Below, piece after piece: positions 53,870 to 63,874 of a stretch of 64,000 nt of DNA; position 1 is the first letter of the stretch; each line of letters opens with the position of its first letter. A program made the translations under genes and the position numbers. This stretch comes from an uncultured Lachnospiraceae bacterium (lineage in GTDB: Bacteria; Bacillota; Clostridia; Lachnospirales; Lachnospiraceae): contig CAJUTU010000010.1 in NCBI GenBank assembly GCA_910589385.1, positions 1 to 64,000 of the forward strand, given 5' to 3'. The notes under the pieces are model-generated. The model saw nothing but the letters and a program-made list of their open reading frames with translations. It searched no databases and was not told the DNA's origin.

Positions 53870-54717
53870 TGAATAATGAGTATAAACCGAAAAAAACAAA
53901 TCCGATAGCCGGGGCCATAGGGATCATCCTGGCTGTTATCTGGCTGGTCATAGCGATCGTTCCATTTATTTTTATGATTCTGAATTCCTTTAAGGATAAG
54001 TTTGAGATGTTGGTGAAAGGAATCTTCCAGCTTCCGGAGACTCTGAACTGGGCAAACTATCAGGAAGTGCTGACTGGTAATTTCTTTCATTATCTGCTGA
54101 ACTCTTTGGTCGTATTGGCAGTATCCCTTGTGATCCTGCTGTTTATCTCGGCATGCGCGGCATATCCGCTGGCGCGGTTTAAGTTTAAGCTGAATGCGGC
54201 AATCTACAGCCTGATTGTAGCATGTATGTCCATACCGATGCATATTACATTGATCCCGGTATTCAAGATGACGCAGTCCATGGGGCTTTACGATTCAATT
54301 TGGTCATTGATCGGGCCATATGTAGCGTTTGCGGTTCCAATTTCTGTGTTTATCCTGACCGCATTTATGAAGGGGATACCGGTAGAGATTGAAGAATCTG
54401 CTTCAATCGACGGATGCAGCAGATACCGCATGTTCTTTGCTATGATCCTTCCGCTGTCTACACCGGGATTATCTACATTGGCAATCTACAACGGCGTGAC
54501 TATGTGGAATGAATTTTCTTTTGCATACACATTGACGCAGTCTTCGAATGCAAGGACGCTGCCGCTGGCAGTATGGGATTTCCAGGGACAGTATGCAATG
54601 AATACGCCTATGATCATGGCAGTTTTGACATTGACAGTCCTTCCGATGATCATTCTTTATGTTGTCCTTCAGGATAAACTCGTAAAAGGCATGACAGCAG
54701 GCGCGGTAAAGGGTTAA
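53869..54717 (+). CDS. Sugar ABC transporter permease (MalG-type)
   Basis: The protein has 282 residues and six membrane segments. The coupling loop is VEIEESASIDGCSRYRMFFA, and the C-terminus is VKGMTAGAVKG. It is coupled to the preceding permease. Confidence 0.92.
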   Translation: MNNEYKPKKTNPIAGAIGIILAVIWLVIAIVPFIFMILNSFKDKFEMLVKGIFQLPETLNWANYQEVLTGNFFHYLLNSLVVLAVSLVILLFISACAAYPLARFKFKLNAAIYSLIVACMSIPMHITLIPVFKMTQSMGLYDSIWSLIGPYVAFAVPISVFILTAFMKGIPVEIEESASIDGCSRYRMFFAMILPLSTPGLSTLAIYNGVTMWNEFSFAYTLTQSSNARTLPLAVWDFQGQYAMNTPMIMAVLTLTVLPMIILYVVLQDKLVKGMTAGAVKG

Positions 54718-54749
54718 AACTCGTAAAGGACACATTGGGAAATATGTAT

Positions 54750-54790
54750 GACAGGATTCTGCTTTGTGGGCCAGGGTCCTGTCTTTATAT
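54750..54790 (+). terminator. Hairpin after the third ABC operon
   Basis: GACAGGA (54750-54756) pairs with TCCTGTC (54777-54783), followed by TTTATAT. Read-through into the YesMN genes is possible because the stem is only seven pairs. Confidence 0.6.
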
Positions 54791-54853
54791 ACTATCGTAT
54801 ACAGAAACACTTCCAGCGGCAACCATAGTATGCAATCAAAGATATGAAAAACA

Positions 54854-56643
54854 ATGGGAAAATTTATGAAAAAGTGGTTTGGAAAGAAAAAATTGAACGA
54901 ACAGCTGCGAATCTTTTTTTCGATTATGATCACTGGTTTAATGATGCTGATGTTAGGGATTTTTACTTTTTCCACGATCCGTTCTTCCTATGTGGAATCG
55001 GAAAAGCAGGCGGGCTCGCAGCTGGATTTTATGGATTCCAGTTATCGTACATGGCTGAAGTCTGTCAACGACCTGATCGTGTCGGTAGAGATGGAAAATG
55101 CTGTCCAGAAATTCTGTAGATTTCAGGCGACGGATGGAATTATATATCAGGAGCTGTATTCGGATCTTGCAGGCAAACTGGATAGTTACCTTTACGTGAA
55201 TGGTGATGTGAATTTTATTGTAGTGGTAAGCGGGGCGACTGGTAAATATGTATTCAGCGGCAACCAGAGTATGGCAGCTACAAAATTTGAGCAGATCTAT
55301 GAGGAAAACTATGCGGCGAGCCAGAAAGCAAAGGTAAATGGGACGTTATCGATCAAGTACGGCAATGAATATTATATCAAAGAAAAGCATACGGTGACGT
55401 TCTACCAGCCGATCTATTCCGTGACGGAATTAGATGAGCAGATTGGTGTGATCTGTATGAATCTGAATGATTCCATGTTGATGGATATGAATGATTCTGG
55501 TAATATTGAACTCTGTATGACAGACATGGAGGGAAATGTGCTCTCTTCTACAGATAATGAACTGCTGAATATCAGTGGGGGGCTTCTTGATTTTCATGGG
55601 CAGGCAGAGGGGATGATGAATAAGGTGGGAAAACGCTATTTCTTTAAGCGGATCCAGGGCTGGAATTTTTATGTGGTCAGCATTGTGCCATTGCGTGAAT
55701 TATATCGCTCCAATATGAGAGTGGCAGTGCTTGTGATCATCATTACAATGTCTTTGCTGGCCGTCAGCCTGATCATTATGCGAAGGATGATCAATAAGAG
55801 CTATGTGCCTTTGCAGAAAGTCGTTGCCGCCATGGACAAGGTATCGGAGAACCGGCTGGATTTCCGGATCGAAACGGCGGATATGGGAGAGGACTTTAAA
55901 AAGCTGGGTGTAGGATATAACGGGATGATGGATGATATCCAGCAACTGATGGCGGAAGTCGTTGAAGAACAGCGCCAGACGGACCAGATCCGTTTAAACG
56001 CATTACAGTCCCAGATCCAGCCGCATTTCCTGTATAATACACTGGACTGTATCCACTGGCAGGCATGTGCGGAGGAAATAAGGAAACTTCCGAATTGGTG
56101 ATGGCGCTGGCGCGTTATTACAGGATCTGTTTAAGCAAAGGCAAGGATGTGATTCCGCTTAAGCAGGAATTAGAGCATATCAGATGCTACCTGGTGATAC
56201 AAAACAAAAGATATGGCGATATTGTCCAATATGATATATTAGTCGACGATGCATTGGCGGATGTGAAGATTCCGAAACTGACCCTGCAGCCGTTGGTAGA
56301 AAACGCAATCTATCATGGCATCAGGATCAAGGAAGGGTTAAGCGGCGCCGTACGGGTAGAGGCAGAACAGCAGGAAGGAAAGGTGCTGCTTCAGGTGATA
56401 GACAGCGGAAAGGGCATGTCAAAGGAGCAGATTGAAGAAATGAATAATTCCATATCCAATTATGATGAAGAGTTCGGGTACGGTGTGAGGAATGTAAACC
56501 GGAGAATTGAACTGACATTCGGAAATGAATATGGGCTATACTACCGGATAAATGAAGCAGGCGGTGTGACTGTGGAAATATTATTGCCGGAAACTTATGA
56601 GAAAGAGGCGGATTTGATATTTGGAGGCAGAGGCCATGTATAA
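54854..56643 (+). pseudogene. YesM-like sensor kinase split by a single frameshift
   Basis: The first frame, 54854-56101, has a membrane helix near 20-42, an external sensor domain, a second helix near 295-315, HAMP, and the kinase motif QSQIQPHFLYNTLDCIHWQA. It ends shortly after with EEIRKLPNW. The correct continuation lies in another frame from about 56068: GGNKETSELVMALARYYRIC, then LTLQPLVENAIYHGI, DSGKGM and GYGVRNVNRRIEL to 56643. Expected text at the join is QACAGGNKETSE, so one base has been lost in the GCGGAGGAAAT region around 56070-56080. Everything else is intact. It could be a very recent mutation, phase variation or a sequencing error. The start may be 54854 or the ATG at 54866. 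Confidence 0.85.
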
Positions 56644-58195
56644 AGTTTTGATCGTAGATGATGAGCGGATGATCCGGGAAGGGATGAAAAAAGTAATCCC
56701 CTGGCCCCAGCTGGAGATTGAGGAAGTACTGACCGCTTCTTCCGGATTTGAAGCATTGTCAAAGTTAGAACAGGAAATGCCGGATATCATGATCACGGAT
56801 ATCAGTATGACGGGGATGACAGGGCTGGAGCTGATCGAAAGGGCTTTGGATGTGTCACCGGAACTTCGGATCCTTGTGCTGACAGGATATGACAGCTTTG
56901 AGTATGCGAGGGAGTGCTTACGGCTGCAGGTACAGGATTTTCTGCTCAAGCCGATCGACGAGGCGGTCTTGTCTGACTGCGTCCGTAAAGAGGTAAAGTA
57001 TCTGAAGGAACAGGAGCAGCAGCGGGAAGTGGACCATATGCTGCTTCGGACAGAAGGGATTTCCGCCCAGATGCAGCTGGAGAAAATGATGCGTGCCCTG
57101 GTACACGGGAAAGACAAAGAACAGGCAGTGGAAGTGTTGGAGAGCCAGTTTAACCTGCGAAAAGATTCCAGGATCATGATCGCGGTCCTTGCACCGAGGA
57201 AGGATCTTGGAAATGCCCGACAGGATGGTGTGCTCCGGCTCCGGCAGATGCATAATATCTGCATTAGTGTGATTGATGCAAAGGGGATTGGAATTACATT
57301 TTCTGATGGAGAAGACGGAAACATCCTGATCGCTTTGTATCCGGAGAAATGCGGTTCAGAGAGTACGGGGACGATCTCAGACTTGCTTGGAATCTTAAAA
57401 GACGAGTTTTCCTATGCGCCGAAAACAGCAATCGGAAGTGAAGTGACCGGATTTGGAAATATTGATATTTCCTATCAGGAGGCCCTGTACCTGCTCCAGA
57501 GCGATAAGATGGACATCCACCAGATCCTTCAGACGCAGAGCGCGGTAAACAGAAACCATATGTTCCAGGAAGTCTATGAGGAATTGAAGCAGGAGATGTG
57601 CGCCAACGTCAGTGATTATGTATATATTATGCGGGTATTTGACTCGTTCTGCATGGCTGCGGAATCTTATAACCTGTCTGAGGCCTCCATGCGGAAGTAC
57701 TGCTTTGAATTGATCGCAGACGTGTATTATTCGTTTGTAACAGCAGGAGGCGCGGCAAAAGCACAGAGCCTGGAAAATTTTATGGAATCGCTGGGCGGGG
57801 CCGCCGGGGGAGTGAGCCTTGAACTTGGCAGACAGTATCTGCACAAGCTCATCAGTAGTGAGGAAAAGGATGTCCATGAGATTGTCGCAAAGGCAAAGCG
57901 TTATATTAACCAAAACCTGGCGGAAGATTTGTCGGTAGCGAATATTGCAGAGATGCTTTATGTGTCGCCGAATTATTTTTCGCGGTTATTTAAGCGGGTG
58001 ACCGGACAGGGGTGTAATGAGTATATTGTGCGCAAGAGGATCGAGAAAGCCTGTGTATTATTAGAGACAACGAATTTTAATACCGGGAAGATCGCATTAA
58101 TGGTAGGCTATAATGATACCAATTATTTTTCCATGGCATTTAAAAAGCACTGCGGAGTATCGCCCACTCATTACCGGAGTGGAAAGCGCAAGTGA
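56636..58195 (+). CDS. YesN-like response regulator (AraC-type output)
   Basis: The protein has 519 residues, normal for YesN. The receiver has Asp55 in IMITDISMTGM and Lys in VQDFLLKPID. A middle region of about 270 residues is followed by an AraC double HTH: LSVANIAEMLYVSPNYFSRL and TGKIALMVGYNDTNYFSMAF, ending HCGVSPTHYR. The ATG at 56636 has GGAGG eight bases upstream and overlaps the kinase end by eight bases. With its kinase it would control the ABC operon at 51443 and perhaps the GH3 downstream. The upstream frameshift would leave it without its own kinase. Confidence 0.92.
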   Translation: MYKVLIVDDERMIREGMKKVIPWPQLEIEEVLTASSGFEALSKLEQEMPDIMITDISMTGMTGLELIERALDVSPELRILVLTGYDSFEYARECLRLQVQDFLLKPIDEAVLSDCVRKEVKYLKEQEQQREVDHMLLRTEGISAQMQLEKMMRALVHGKDKEQAVEVLESQFNLRKDSRIMIAVLAPRKDLGNARQDGVLRLRQMHNICISVIDAKGIGITFSDGEDGNILIALYPEKCGSESTGTISDLLGILKDEFSYAPKTAIGSEVTGFGNIDISYQEALYLLQSDKMDIHQILQTQSAVNRNHMFQEVYEELKQEMCANVSDYVYIMRVFDSFCMAAESYNLSEASMRKYCFELIADVYYSFVTAGGAAKAQSLENFMESLGGAAGGVSLELGRQYLHKLISSEEKDVHEIVAKAKRYINQNLAEDLSVANIAEMLYVSPNYFSRLFKRVTGQGCNEYIVRKRIEKACVLLETTNFNTGKIALMVGYNDTNYFSMAFKKHCGVSPTHYRSGKRK

Positions 58196-58250
58196 AAATA
58201 GAAAGCGGTCACTACACAAGCAACGATCTTTAGGAAAGGAGCATTTGAAA

Positions 58251-60356
58251 ATGAAAAGAGAAGAGGCCATGGCAAAAGCCCATGATCTGGTAAGCAAGAT
58301 GACATTAGAGGAGAGGGCGTCCCAGCTTAGGTTCGACGCGCCGGCAATCGACAGGCTTGGAATACCGGCGTATAACTGGTGGAACGAAGCGCTGCATGGT
58401 GTGGCAAGAGCAGGGACAGCGACCGTATTCCCACAGGCGGTCGCGATGGCGGCCATGTTTGACGATGAGAAGATGAAAGAAATCGGAGACGTTATTTCTA
58501 CGGAAGGGCGCGCGAAATACAATGAGTATTCGAAGCAGGGGGACCGTGATATTTATAAAGGACTGACTTTCTGGTCGCCCAACGTCAATATTTTCCGTGA
58601 CCCACGCTGGGGAAGGGGGCATGAGACTTATGGGGAGGATCCTTACCTGACATCCAGGTTAGGAGTAAAATTTGTAGAAGGGCTCCAGGGAGAAGGGGAA
58701 GTCATGAAAACAGCCGCATGTGCGAAGCATTTTGCGGTGCACAGCGGACCGGAGGCGCTTCGCCATGAATTCGATGCGATTGCAACGAAGAAGGATATGT
58801 TTGAAACATATCTTCCGGCTTTTGAGGCGCTTGTTAAGGAAGCAAAGGTGGAATCTGTCATGGGCGCATATAACCGGACAAATGGAGAACCTTGCTGTGG
58901 CAGTAAGACACTGCTGGTGGATATCCTGCGAAAGCTGTGGGGATTTGAGGGGCATGTCGTTTCGGACTGTTGGGCAGTAAAAGATTTCCATGAGAATCAT
59001 AAGGTGACTTCTGTGCCGGAGGAATCTGTGGCAATGGCGCTGGAGGCAGGATGCGACTGCAACTGCGGATGTACATACCAGCATATCATGTCAGGTGTGA
59101 AAAAAGGGCTGGTAAAGGAAGAAGATATTACAAAATCCTGTGAACGTCTGTTTACGACCAGATATCTTCTTGGCATGTTTGGTCAATGTGAGTATGACGA
59201 TATCCCGTATGAGATGGTTGAGTGCAAGGAGCATGTGGAACTTGCGCTGGACGTGGCGAGGAAGAGTATGGTACTGCTGAAAAATGATGGAATCCTGCCT
59301 TTGAAAAAAGAGGAGATCAAGACGATCGGGGTGGTAGGGCCGAATGCCAACAGCAGAGTACCGTTGTTTGGAAATTATTATGGAACCTCATCCCGGTATA
59401 TCACGGTTTTGGAGGGAATTCAGGATGAAGTGGGCAGTGACGTGCGTGTCCTTTATTCGGAAGGTTGTCATCTGAGCAAGGACCGGGCAGAGTCTCTGGC
59501 TATGGCAGACGACCGTATCTCAGAGGCGGTAACAGTGGCAAACCACAGTGATGTCACCGTGGTGGTGGTTGGATTAGATGAAACGCTCGAAGGAGAGGAA
59601 CTGGATCAGAGTAATGGCGTTGGCAGCGGCGACAAGGATGACCTGCTTCTCCCAGAGCCGCAGCGCAGGTTATTACAGGCAGTTGCTGACACAGGCAGAC
59701 CCTTTGTCGTTGTTTTGATGGCAGGAAGTTCCATTGACCTTTCCTTTGCGCAGGAGCACGCGAATGCCATCCTTCAGGCATGGTATCCGGGGGCAAGAGG
59801 TGGAAAGGCTGCTGCTGACCTTTTGTTTGGCCGTTATTCTCCGAGCGGAAAGCTTCCGGTTACCTTTTACTATAATACAAACCATCTTCCCGAATTTACC
59901 GATTATTCCATGAAGGGCAGGACCTACCGATATATGGAAGAAGAGGCGCTGTATCCGTTTGGCTATGGTTTGACTTATGGCAGGACGGCGGTAACCGATG
60001 CGGTCTTGAAAAATGTGCCTGCCGCGGATACAGATATTTTAGTTGGTATTACAGTAAAGAACGAAGGAAGTACTGAGGTCGAAGATGTGGTACAAATCTA
60101 TATCAAGGACAAAGATTCTGCTTTGGCGGTTAAGAATTACAGCCTCTGTGGATTTCAGAGGATTTCTTTAAAAGCCGGAGAAGAAAAACGCATTGACATG
60201 GTGATAGGCAACCGGGCGATGACGGTGGTGGATGAAGAAGGAGAAAGATCCGTCAAAGGGAAAAATTTTGCGCTTTATGTGGGAACCTCACAGCCAGATA
60301 AAAGAAGTGTGGAATTGACAGGGACCAGGCCGTTGGAAATTGATTTTACGATCTGA
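58251..60356 (+). CDS. GH3 beta-xylosidase-type glycoside hydrolase
   Basis: The protein has 701 residues. NWWNEALHGVARAG near residue 45 and WSPNVNIFRDPRWGRGHETY with GEDPYLTSRLG are the signature of the xylosidase/arabinosidase branch of GH3. The nucleophile is Asp239 in VVSDCWAV. A fibronectin-III-like domain (VVQIYIKDKDS, GFQRISLKAGEEK) closes the protein. There is no signal peptide, so it cleaves imported oligosaccharides. The start at 58251 follows AGGAAAGGAG. It differs clearly from the beta-glucosidase-type GH3 at 11893, which carries the helical tail. Confidence 0.9.
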   Translation: MKREEAMAKAHDLVSKMTLEERASQLRFDAPAIDRLGIPAYNWWNEALHGVARAGTATVFPQAVAMAAMFDDEKMKEIGDVISTEGRAKYNEYSKQGDRDIYKGLTFWSPNVNIFRDPRWGRGHETYGEDPYLTSRLGVKFVEGLQGEGEVMKTAACAKHFAVHSGPEALRHEFDAIATKKDMFETYLPAFEALVKEAKVESVMGAYNRTNGEPCCGSKTLLVDILRKLWGFEGHVVSDCWAVKDFHENHKVTSVPEESVAMALEAGCDCNCGCTYQHIMSGVKKGLVKEEDITKSCERLFTTRYLLGMFGQCEYDDIPYEMVECKEHVELALDVARKSMVLLKNDGILPLKKEEIKTIGVVGPNANSRVPLFGNYYGTSSRYITVLEGIQDEVGSDVRVLYSEGCHLSKDRAESLAMADDRISEAVTVANHSDVTVVVVGLDETLEGEELDQSNGVGSGDKDDLLLPEPQRRLLQAVADTGRPFVVVLMAGSSIDLSFAQEHANAILQAWYPGARGGKAAADLLFGRYSPSGKLPVTFYYNTNHLPEFTDYSMKGRTYRYMEEEALYPFGYGLTYGRTAVTDAVLKNVPAADTDILVGITVKNEGSTEVEDVVQIYIKDKDSALAVKNYSLCGFQRISLKAGEEKRIDMVIGNRAMTVVDEEGERSVKGKNFALYVGTSQPDKRSVELTGTRPLEIDFTI

Positions 60357-60394
60357 TATGCGCCTGGGAACCGTAGGAAAAATGTAATGGCCCA

Positions 60395-60425
60395 GAACAG
60401 CAGACGGGATCGTGTCCTGCTGTTC
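60395..60425 (+). terminator. Intercistronic hairpin after GH3
   Basis: GAACAGCAG (60395-60403) pairs perfectly with CTGCTGTTC (60417-60425). There is no T-run, so it is more likely an RNA-stability or attenuating element before the lipoprotein gene. Confidence 0.55.
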
Positions 60426-60460
60426 CGGAGCGTTGCAGGAAAATAGCGTGGGAGATGATT

Positions 60461-61501
60461 ATGAAAAAGCAATGGGGACAATTCTTTTTAACAGTACTAA
60501 GTGCCATATGCCTGCTTGTGGGATGCAGCAAAGAAAATGGAAAGGCAGACATTTCTGAGCCTCAGGCAGAAGGCCCCGGTTCCGTGAAAGAGAGACGATA
60601 TCAGCCGGTCGATCCGGAGGAGGCGGCAAAAGAGCTTTTGAATCCGGAACAGCCGGAGTTTGAGAAGGAAGATGTCCGGGGAATTTCTGTAGTGGAGGAC
60701 GGACAGATCCTTTATCAGATTAATTATACACCTCAGCCTGACAAGGACAGTTATTTATATTGGGATATGGTCGTGCCATACGCATCCACAGTTGTGGTGG
60801 ATACAGAAGCAATGTACGGACTGTATGAGACATTGGCAGGCCTGAACCTGTCAGCGGCGTCTGTACCGGAAGACGGAGAAGGGGAGACAGTGGACTTGTC
60901 AGATTCGGATACTTATATTACGCTGAATTATTATAACAACAAAGACGGCACTGAGCAGGAGAGTGAACCAAATGAGACCGTGACTTTACTGATCGGGGAT
61001 GAGACAAAGGGGCAGTATCTTTGTTCTTTAAAGGGCTATGAGGATCAGTGCATCATGCTGAGCAGGACCGTCATTGACATGGTTCTTCGGACGGATCCTT
61101 ATGATCTGATCCTGAAGATTCCATATGTGGTCAACATGTCAACGGTCCGGGAAGTAGATATTTCTTATCAGGGCAGGGATTATCGGATGACTCTGGAAGG
61201 AGAAACCTATAAGATCCAGGATCAAGAAGTGGGAGCAGAGGAATACCGTGACCTGTATTCTGAATTGATGCAGCCCATGCTGGACGGCAGGATCCCAAAA
61301 GAGGAAGAACTAGAAGAGGAAAGAGAGCCGCTGATATCCATTGATTATATTCGGAATATGGATGAGGCGGATGATTATGCCATTCGGATCTATCCTTATG
61401 AAGACGGAAAGTATACAGTGAATGTCAATGGAGAGGAACATTTCTTTTTGGTTCCGGAAGATGTACAGAAATTGGAAGATGTTTTGAAAGGTGCTTTTTA
61501 G
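60461..61501 (+). CDS. DUF4340-like lipoprotein
   Basis: The protein has 346 residues. The lipoprotein signal ends in CLLVGC. The remainder shows repeated short strand motifs of DUF4340 type: EVDISYQGRDYRMTLEGETY, a DLILKIPYVVNMSTV segment, and DDYAIRIYPYEDGKYTVNVN near the end. DUF4340 proteins usually accompany ABC export systems, but none is adjacent here; it sits at the end of the xyloside operon. It is anchored to the outer face of the membrane. Function unknown. The ATG at 60461 has GGAG seven bases earlier. Confidence 0.7.
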   Translation: MKKQWGQFFLTVLSAICLLVGCSKENGKADISEPQAEGPGSVKERRYQPVDPEEAAKELLNPEQPEFEKEDVRGISVVEDGQILYQINYTPQPDKDSYLYWDMVVPYASTVVVDTEAMYGLYETLAGLNLSAASVPEDGEGETVDLSDSDTYITLNYYNNKDGTEQESEPNETVTLLIGDETKGQYLCSLKGYEDQCIMLSRTVIDMVLRTDPYDLILKIPYVVNMSTVREVDISYQGRDYRMTLEGETYKIQDQEVGAEEYRDLYSELMQPMLDGRIPKEEELEEEREPLISIDYIRNMDEADDYAIRIYPYEDGKYTVNVNGEEHFFLVPEDVQKLEDVLKGAF

Positions 61502-61529
61502 GGCAGAAAACAGAACATCCGTAAAATAA

Positions 61530-61580
61530 TAATACAGCCTTTAGCAAGCATAAACCTGCAAAGGCTGTATTATTTTTTTG
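61530..61580. terminator. Strong bidirectional terminator
   Basis: TAATACAGCCTTT (61530-61542) pairs with AAAGGCTGTATTA (61560-61572) and is followed by a T-run. It closes the lipoprotein gene and, on the other strand, the convergent DUF624 gene. Confidence 0.9.
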
Positions 61581-61594
61581 CTCTGCGGAAAAGT

Positions 61595-62233
61595 TTAATC
61601 CTCCCTGTCCATATATCGGATAAAAATCCGGTTCAGATAGAAAGAACTCCAGAAAGCGACCGCTGAAAATCCGATCAGGATCCAGAAAAGCAGAGCGTAC
61701 TGCATGATTTTCGTATCAATGCCAAAGCTGACAAACAAAGGGACCATGACTGTCAGATAAGCTGTTAAAACCATAGGAAAGTGCGCAATGATCATGGAAA
61801 ATGTATTGCGCGCAATTCCTCTCATGGTGTTCTGAAATGTGGCAGCCAAAGGAAAGGCAAATAAAAAATACATGCTGTATAGAATGCCAAGCGCCCATGT
61901 GACCACAATATAAATCTGAAACAGCAGCCCGCCGTTTACCGCAGCGGCAGTATATATGATATACAGAAGAAAATACAACAGTAATGCCATGAACCAAAAG
62001 CAAGTCGCCTGTTTAAAATTTCTGATGAAGTCCTTAAAATACCCCCGGATAATATAGCCTTCTTCACCACGCATCATTTTCAAGGTAATAGAATAAAGAG
62101 CGGTGACAGACGCGCCAATCGTAAAAACAGGGATACAGGTAAGAATGAACACAAAATTCAGCAGGACTAACTCTGAAATTCGGGTCACAAACCTGGAAAA
62201 CCTGCTGTTGTAATCCGTAAAATTTAGTTTCAA
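61595..62233 (-). CDS. DUF624 (YesL-like) membrane protein
   Basis: The protein has 212 residues and four to five membrane segments. The start region VLLNFVFILTCIPVFTIGAS and FKDFIRNFKQATCFWF match DUF624, as in the homologue at 32668. The start codon is TTG at 62233, seven bases after a perfect AGGAGG; no ATG is available nearby. Unlike the copy at 32668 it is not in a transporter operon but stands alone. Confidence 0.87.
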   Translation of the reverse strand: MKLNFTDYNSRFSRFVTRISELVLLNFVFILTCIPVFTIGASVTALYSITLKMMRGEEGYIIRGYFKDFIRNFKQATCFWFMALLLYFLLYIIYTAAAVNGGLLFQIYIVVTWALGILYSMYFLFAFPLAATFQNTMRGIARNTFSMIIAHFPMVLTAYLTVMVPLFVSFGIDTKIMQYALLFWILIGFSAVAFWSSFYLNRIFIRYMDRED

Positions 62234-62297
62234 AGTGGAACCTCCTTTGTACTGTCATGTCTTGAAATTTATACCCAAAGGGCATACCGCAATACAT

Positions 62298-62361
62298 GTC
62301 CCTTCGGGACGGGCGGACAGCTTCGCTGTCTAATAAGGTATTCCAACCGCACAGCTGGAAT
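62298..62361. repeat. Three tandem small hairpins in a gene-free stretch
   Basis: GTCCC-TTC-GGGAC (62298-62310), GACAGC-TTC-GCTGTC (62316-62330) and ATTCCA with TGGAAT (62340-62361) follow one another closely. The first two have very stable short loops. The element lies in the 320-base gap 62234-62553, whose remaining part is AT-rich. It could be a repeated palindromic element, a small RNA, or a leader of the DUF624 transcript, though it lies upstream of that gene. Confidence 0.5.
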
Positions 62362-62553
62362 TTATTCTTATAATTATACTGTAATACAATGTGAATGGAA
62401 ATTAATTATATTAACTAAAAATAGGATTATTCTGTCATAAAATGAAAAAGGAAGATTAAATAAATCCTTTTTCACCTAAAAAGAGTTATATTTATTGAGA
62501 GTCTCAAATTTGGAAATAACAGAGCGTACGCAAAGAGGAAGGAGGGATGCCAT

Positions 62554-63108
62554 TTGGAGGATCGTGAGCTGATCCGGCGGATCCAGGGCGGGCAGAAAGA
62601 TTATCTGAATGAAATTGCCGAAAAATATTATGACGACATCTATTATTTCTGCTGCTATCAGACCGGGAGCCGGGAGGACGCCTATGATCTTGCCCAGGAT
62701 ACCTTTCTTCGTTTTATCAGGTATGTGGATCAATATCGATACCAGAATCTAAAAGGCTATCTTCTGACCATCGCCATGAACCTGTGCCGGAATTACAGCC
62801 GAAAGCCAGGGAAGGACTCTGCCATACAGGGGTCAGACGCATATGAGGAATGGAAGAAAGAGGAGACGGCCGGCGTCCTGTCTCAGGAATATGAGGACCG
62901 GGAAAATATCCTGGTCATTAGGGAGGCTTTGCAGAAGCTTCCGGCCATACAGAGGGAGGCCGTGCTCCTGCATCACTTTTATGGGTATAAAAACCGTGAG
63001 ATCTCCCGGATGACAGGAGCCTCTTATGGGGCGGTAAAATCCCGGATCCGGAAAGGGATTGAGAAGCTGCAGCAGCTTTTAAACAAGGAGGATTTTTATG
63101 GACGGTAA
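62554..63108 (+). CDS. ECF-type RNA polymerase sigma factor
   Basis: The protein has 184 residues. Region 2 includes YYDDIYYFCCYQTGSREDAY and DLAQDTFLRF. Region 4 is LPAIQREAVLLHHFYGYKNR, then EISRMTGASYGAVKSRIRKG. The start is TTG at 62554 with GGAGGG seven bases upstream. The following membrane protein overlaps it by 11 bases and begins with a cytosolic segment, a layout often used by anti-sigma or co-regulated transporter subunits. An ABC ATPase starts right after. Confidence 0.9.
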   Translation: MEDRELIRRIQGGQKDYLNEIAEKYYDDIYYFCCYQTGSREDAYDLAQDTFLRFIRYVDQYRYQNLKGYLLTIAMNLCRNYSRKPGKDSAIQGSDAYEEWKKEETAGVLSQEYEDRENILVIREALQKLPAIQREAVLLHHFYGYKNREISRMTGASYGAVKSRIRKGIEKLQQLLNKEDFYGR

Positions 63109-63874
63109 GTTTACAGAGAAAAAAAGACTTCCCGGATCCGGCAGGGAATGGAGATTTCCGCTGGATGAGGAAGAAAAAGAAAAGAGACTGGCAGCCATAT
63201 CTCGGGCTGTAGAAAAAAAACAGCTCCGGTATTACCCTTCTTTTTGGGAAAAACTATGGAACCAGCTCCGTTTCCAGTCCTGGAAATATCGTATGTCCCA
63301 GGGGGCGGTGCTGCTGGCGGCCATGCTGCTGGTGCTCTATCTGGAACAGAAAGAGACAGTGGGTACAGAGTCCATCACAGTGTGTTCGGTATTCCTTGTA
63401 TTTTCCGGGAATATCTGCCTGAGCGGAATAGGACGCCTGTTTTCCTGGCATATGGCAGAATTGGAACAGACGCTGTATCTCAATCTGAAACAGATGGTCT
63501 GTATCGGGATGCTGGAGGCCGGACTTATAGATTTAGCCGTTTTGAGTCTGCTGACAGGCTTTGCAGGGAAAATGAGCCAGTTAGGGACAGGGATTACACT
63601 GCTGTATATGCTGGTTCCGTTTTTGTGGTCGGATATCCTGTATCTGCAAATGCTGACTGCATTACGAAATACACAGCCCGGCTACCGGCATCTGGCGGCA
63701 GGATTCATCTGCGGCCTGCTGGCGTTGTTTCCTGCATTGTTGAAAGACAGGTACAATACGGACTACCTGCCAGTGTGGGCGCTGGGGGCTTTGGCAGGCG
63801 TTCTTTTGCTGGCGGCACAGATTTACCGGATGCTGGGAAAAATGGAAGGAGGGGACAGCTTATGCCTGAATTAG
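63098..63874 (+). CDS. Membrane protein following the sigma factor
   Basis: The protein has 258 residues. The first 65 are cytosolic and highly charged (DEEEKEKRLAAISRAVEKKQ). They are followed by about six membrane segments, starting GAVLLAAMLLVLYL. I do not recognise the family. The position after an ECF sigma factor and before an ABC ATPase suggests either an anti-sigma-like regulator or a permease-associated protein. The start overlaps the sigma gene, and the end overlaps the ABC gene by 13 bases. Confidence 0.7.
   Translation: MDGKFTEKKRLPGSGREWRFPLDEEEKEKRLAAISRAVEKKQLRYYPSFWEKLWNQLRFQSWKYRMSQGAVLLAAMLLVLYLEQKETVGTESITVCSVFLVFSGNICLSGIGRLFSWHMAELEQTLYLNLKQMVCIGMLEAGLIDLAVLSLLTGFAGKMSQLGTGITLLYMLVPFLWSDILYLQMLTALRNTQPGYRHLAAGFICGLLALFPALLKDRYNTDYLPVWALGALAGVLLLAAQIYRMLGKMEGGDSLCLN

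Noticed and set aside
56065..56101. Programmed frameshift in the YesM kinase gene
   Set aside because: The overlap of the two frames has no heptameric slippery run and no strong downstream stem, and kinases of this family are not known to use frameshifting. A base loss or sequencing error is simpler.
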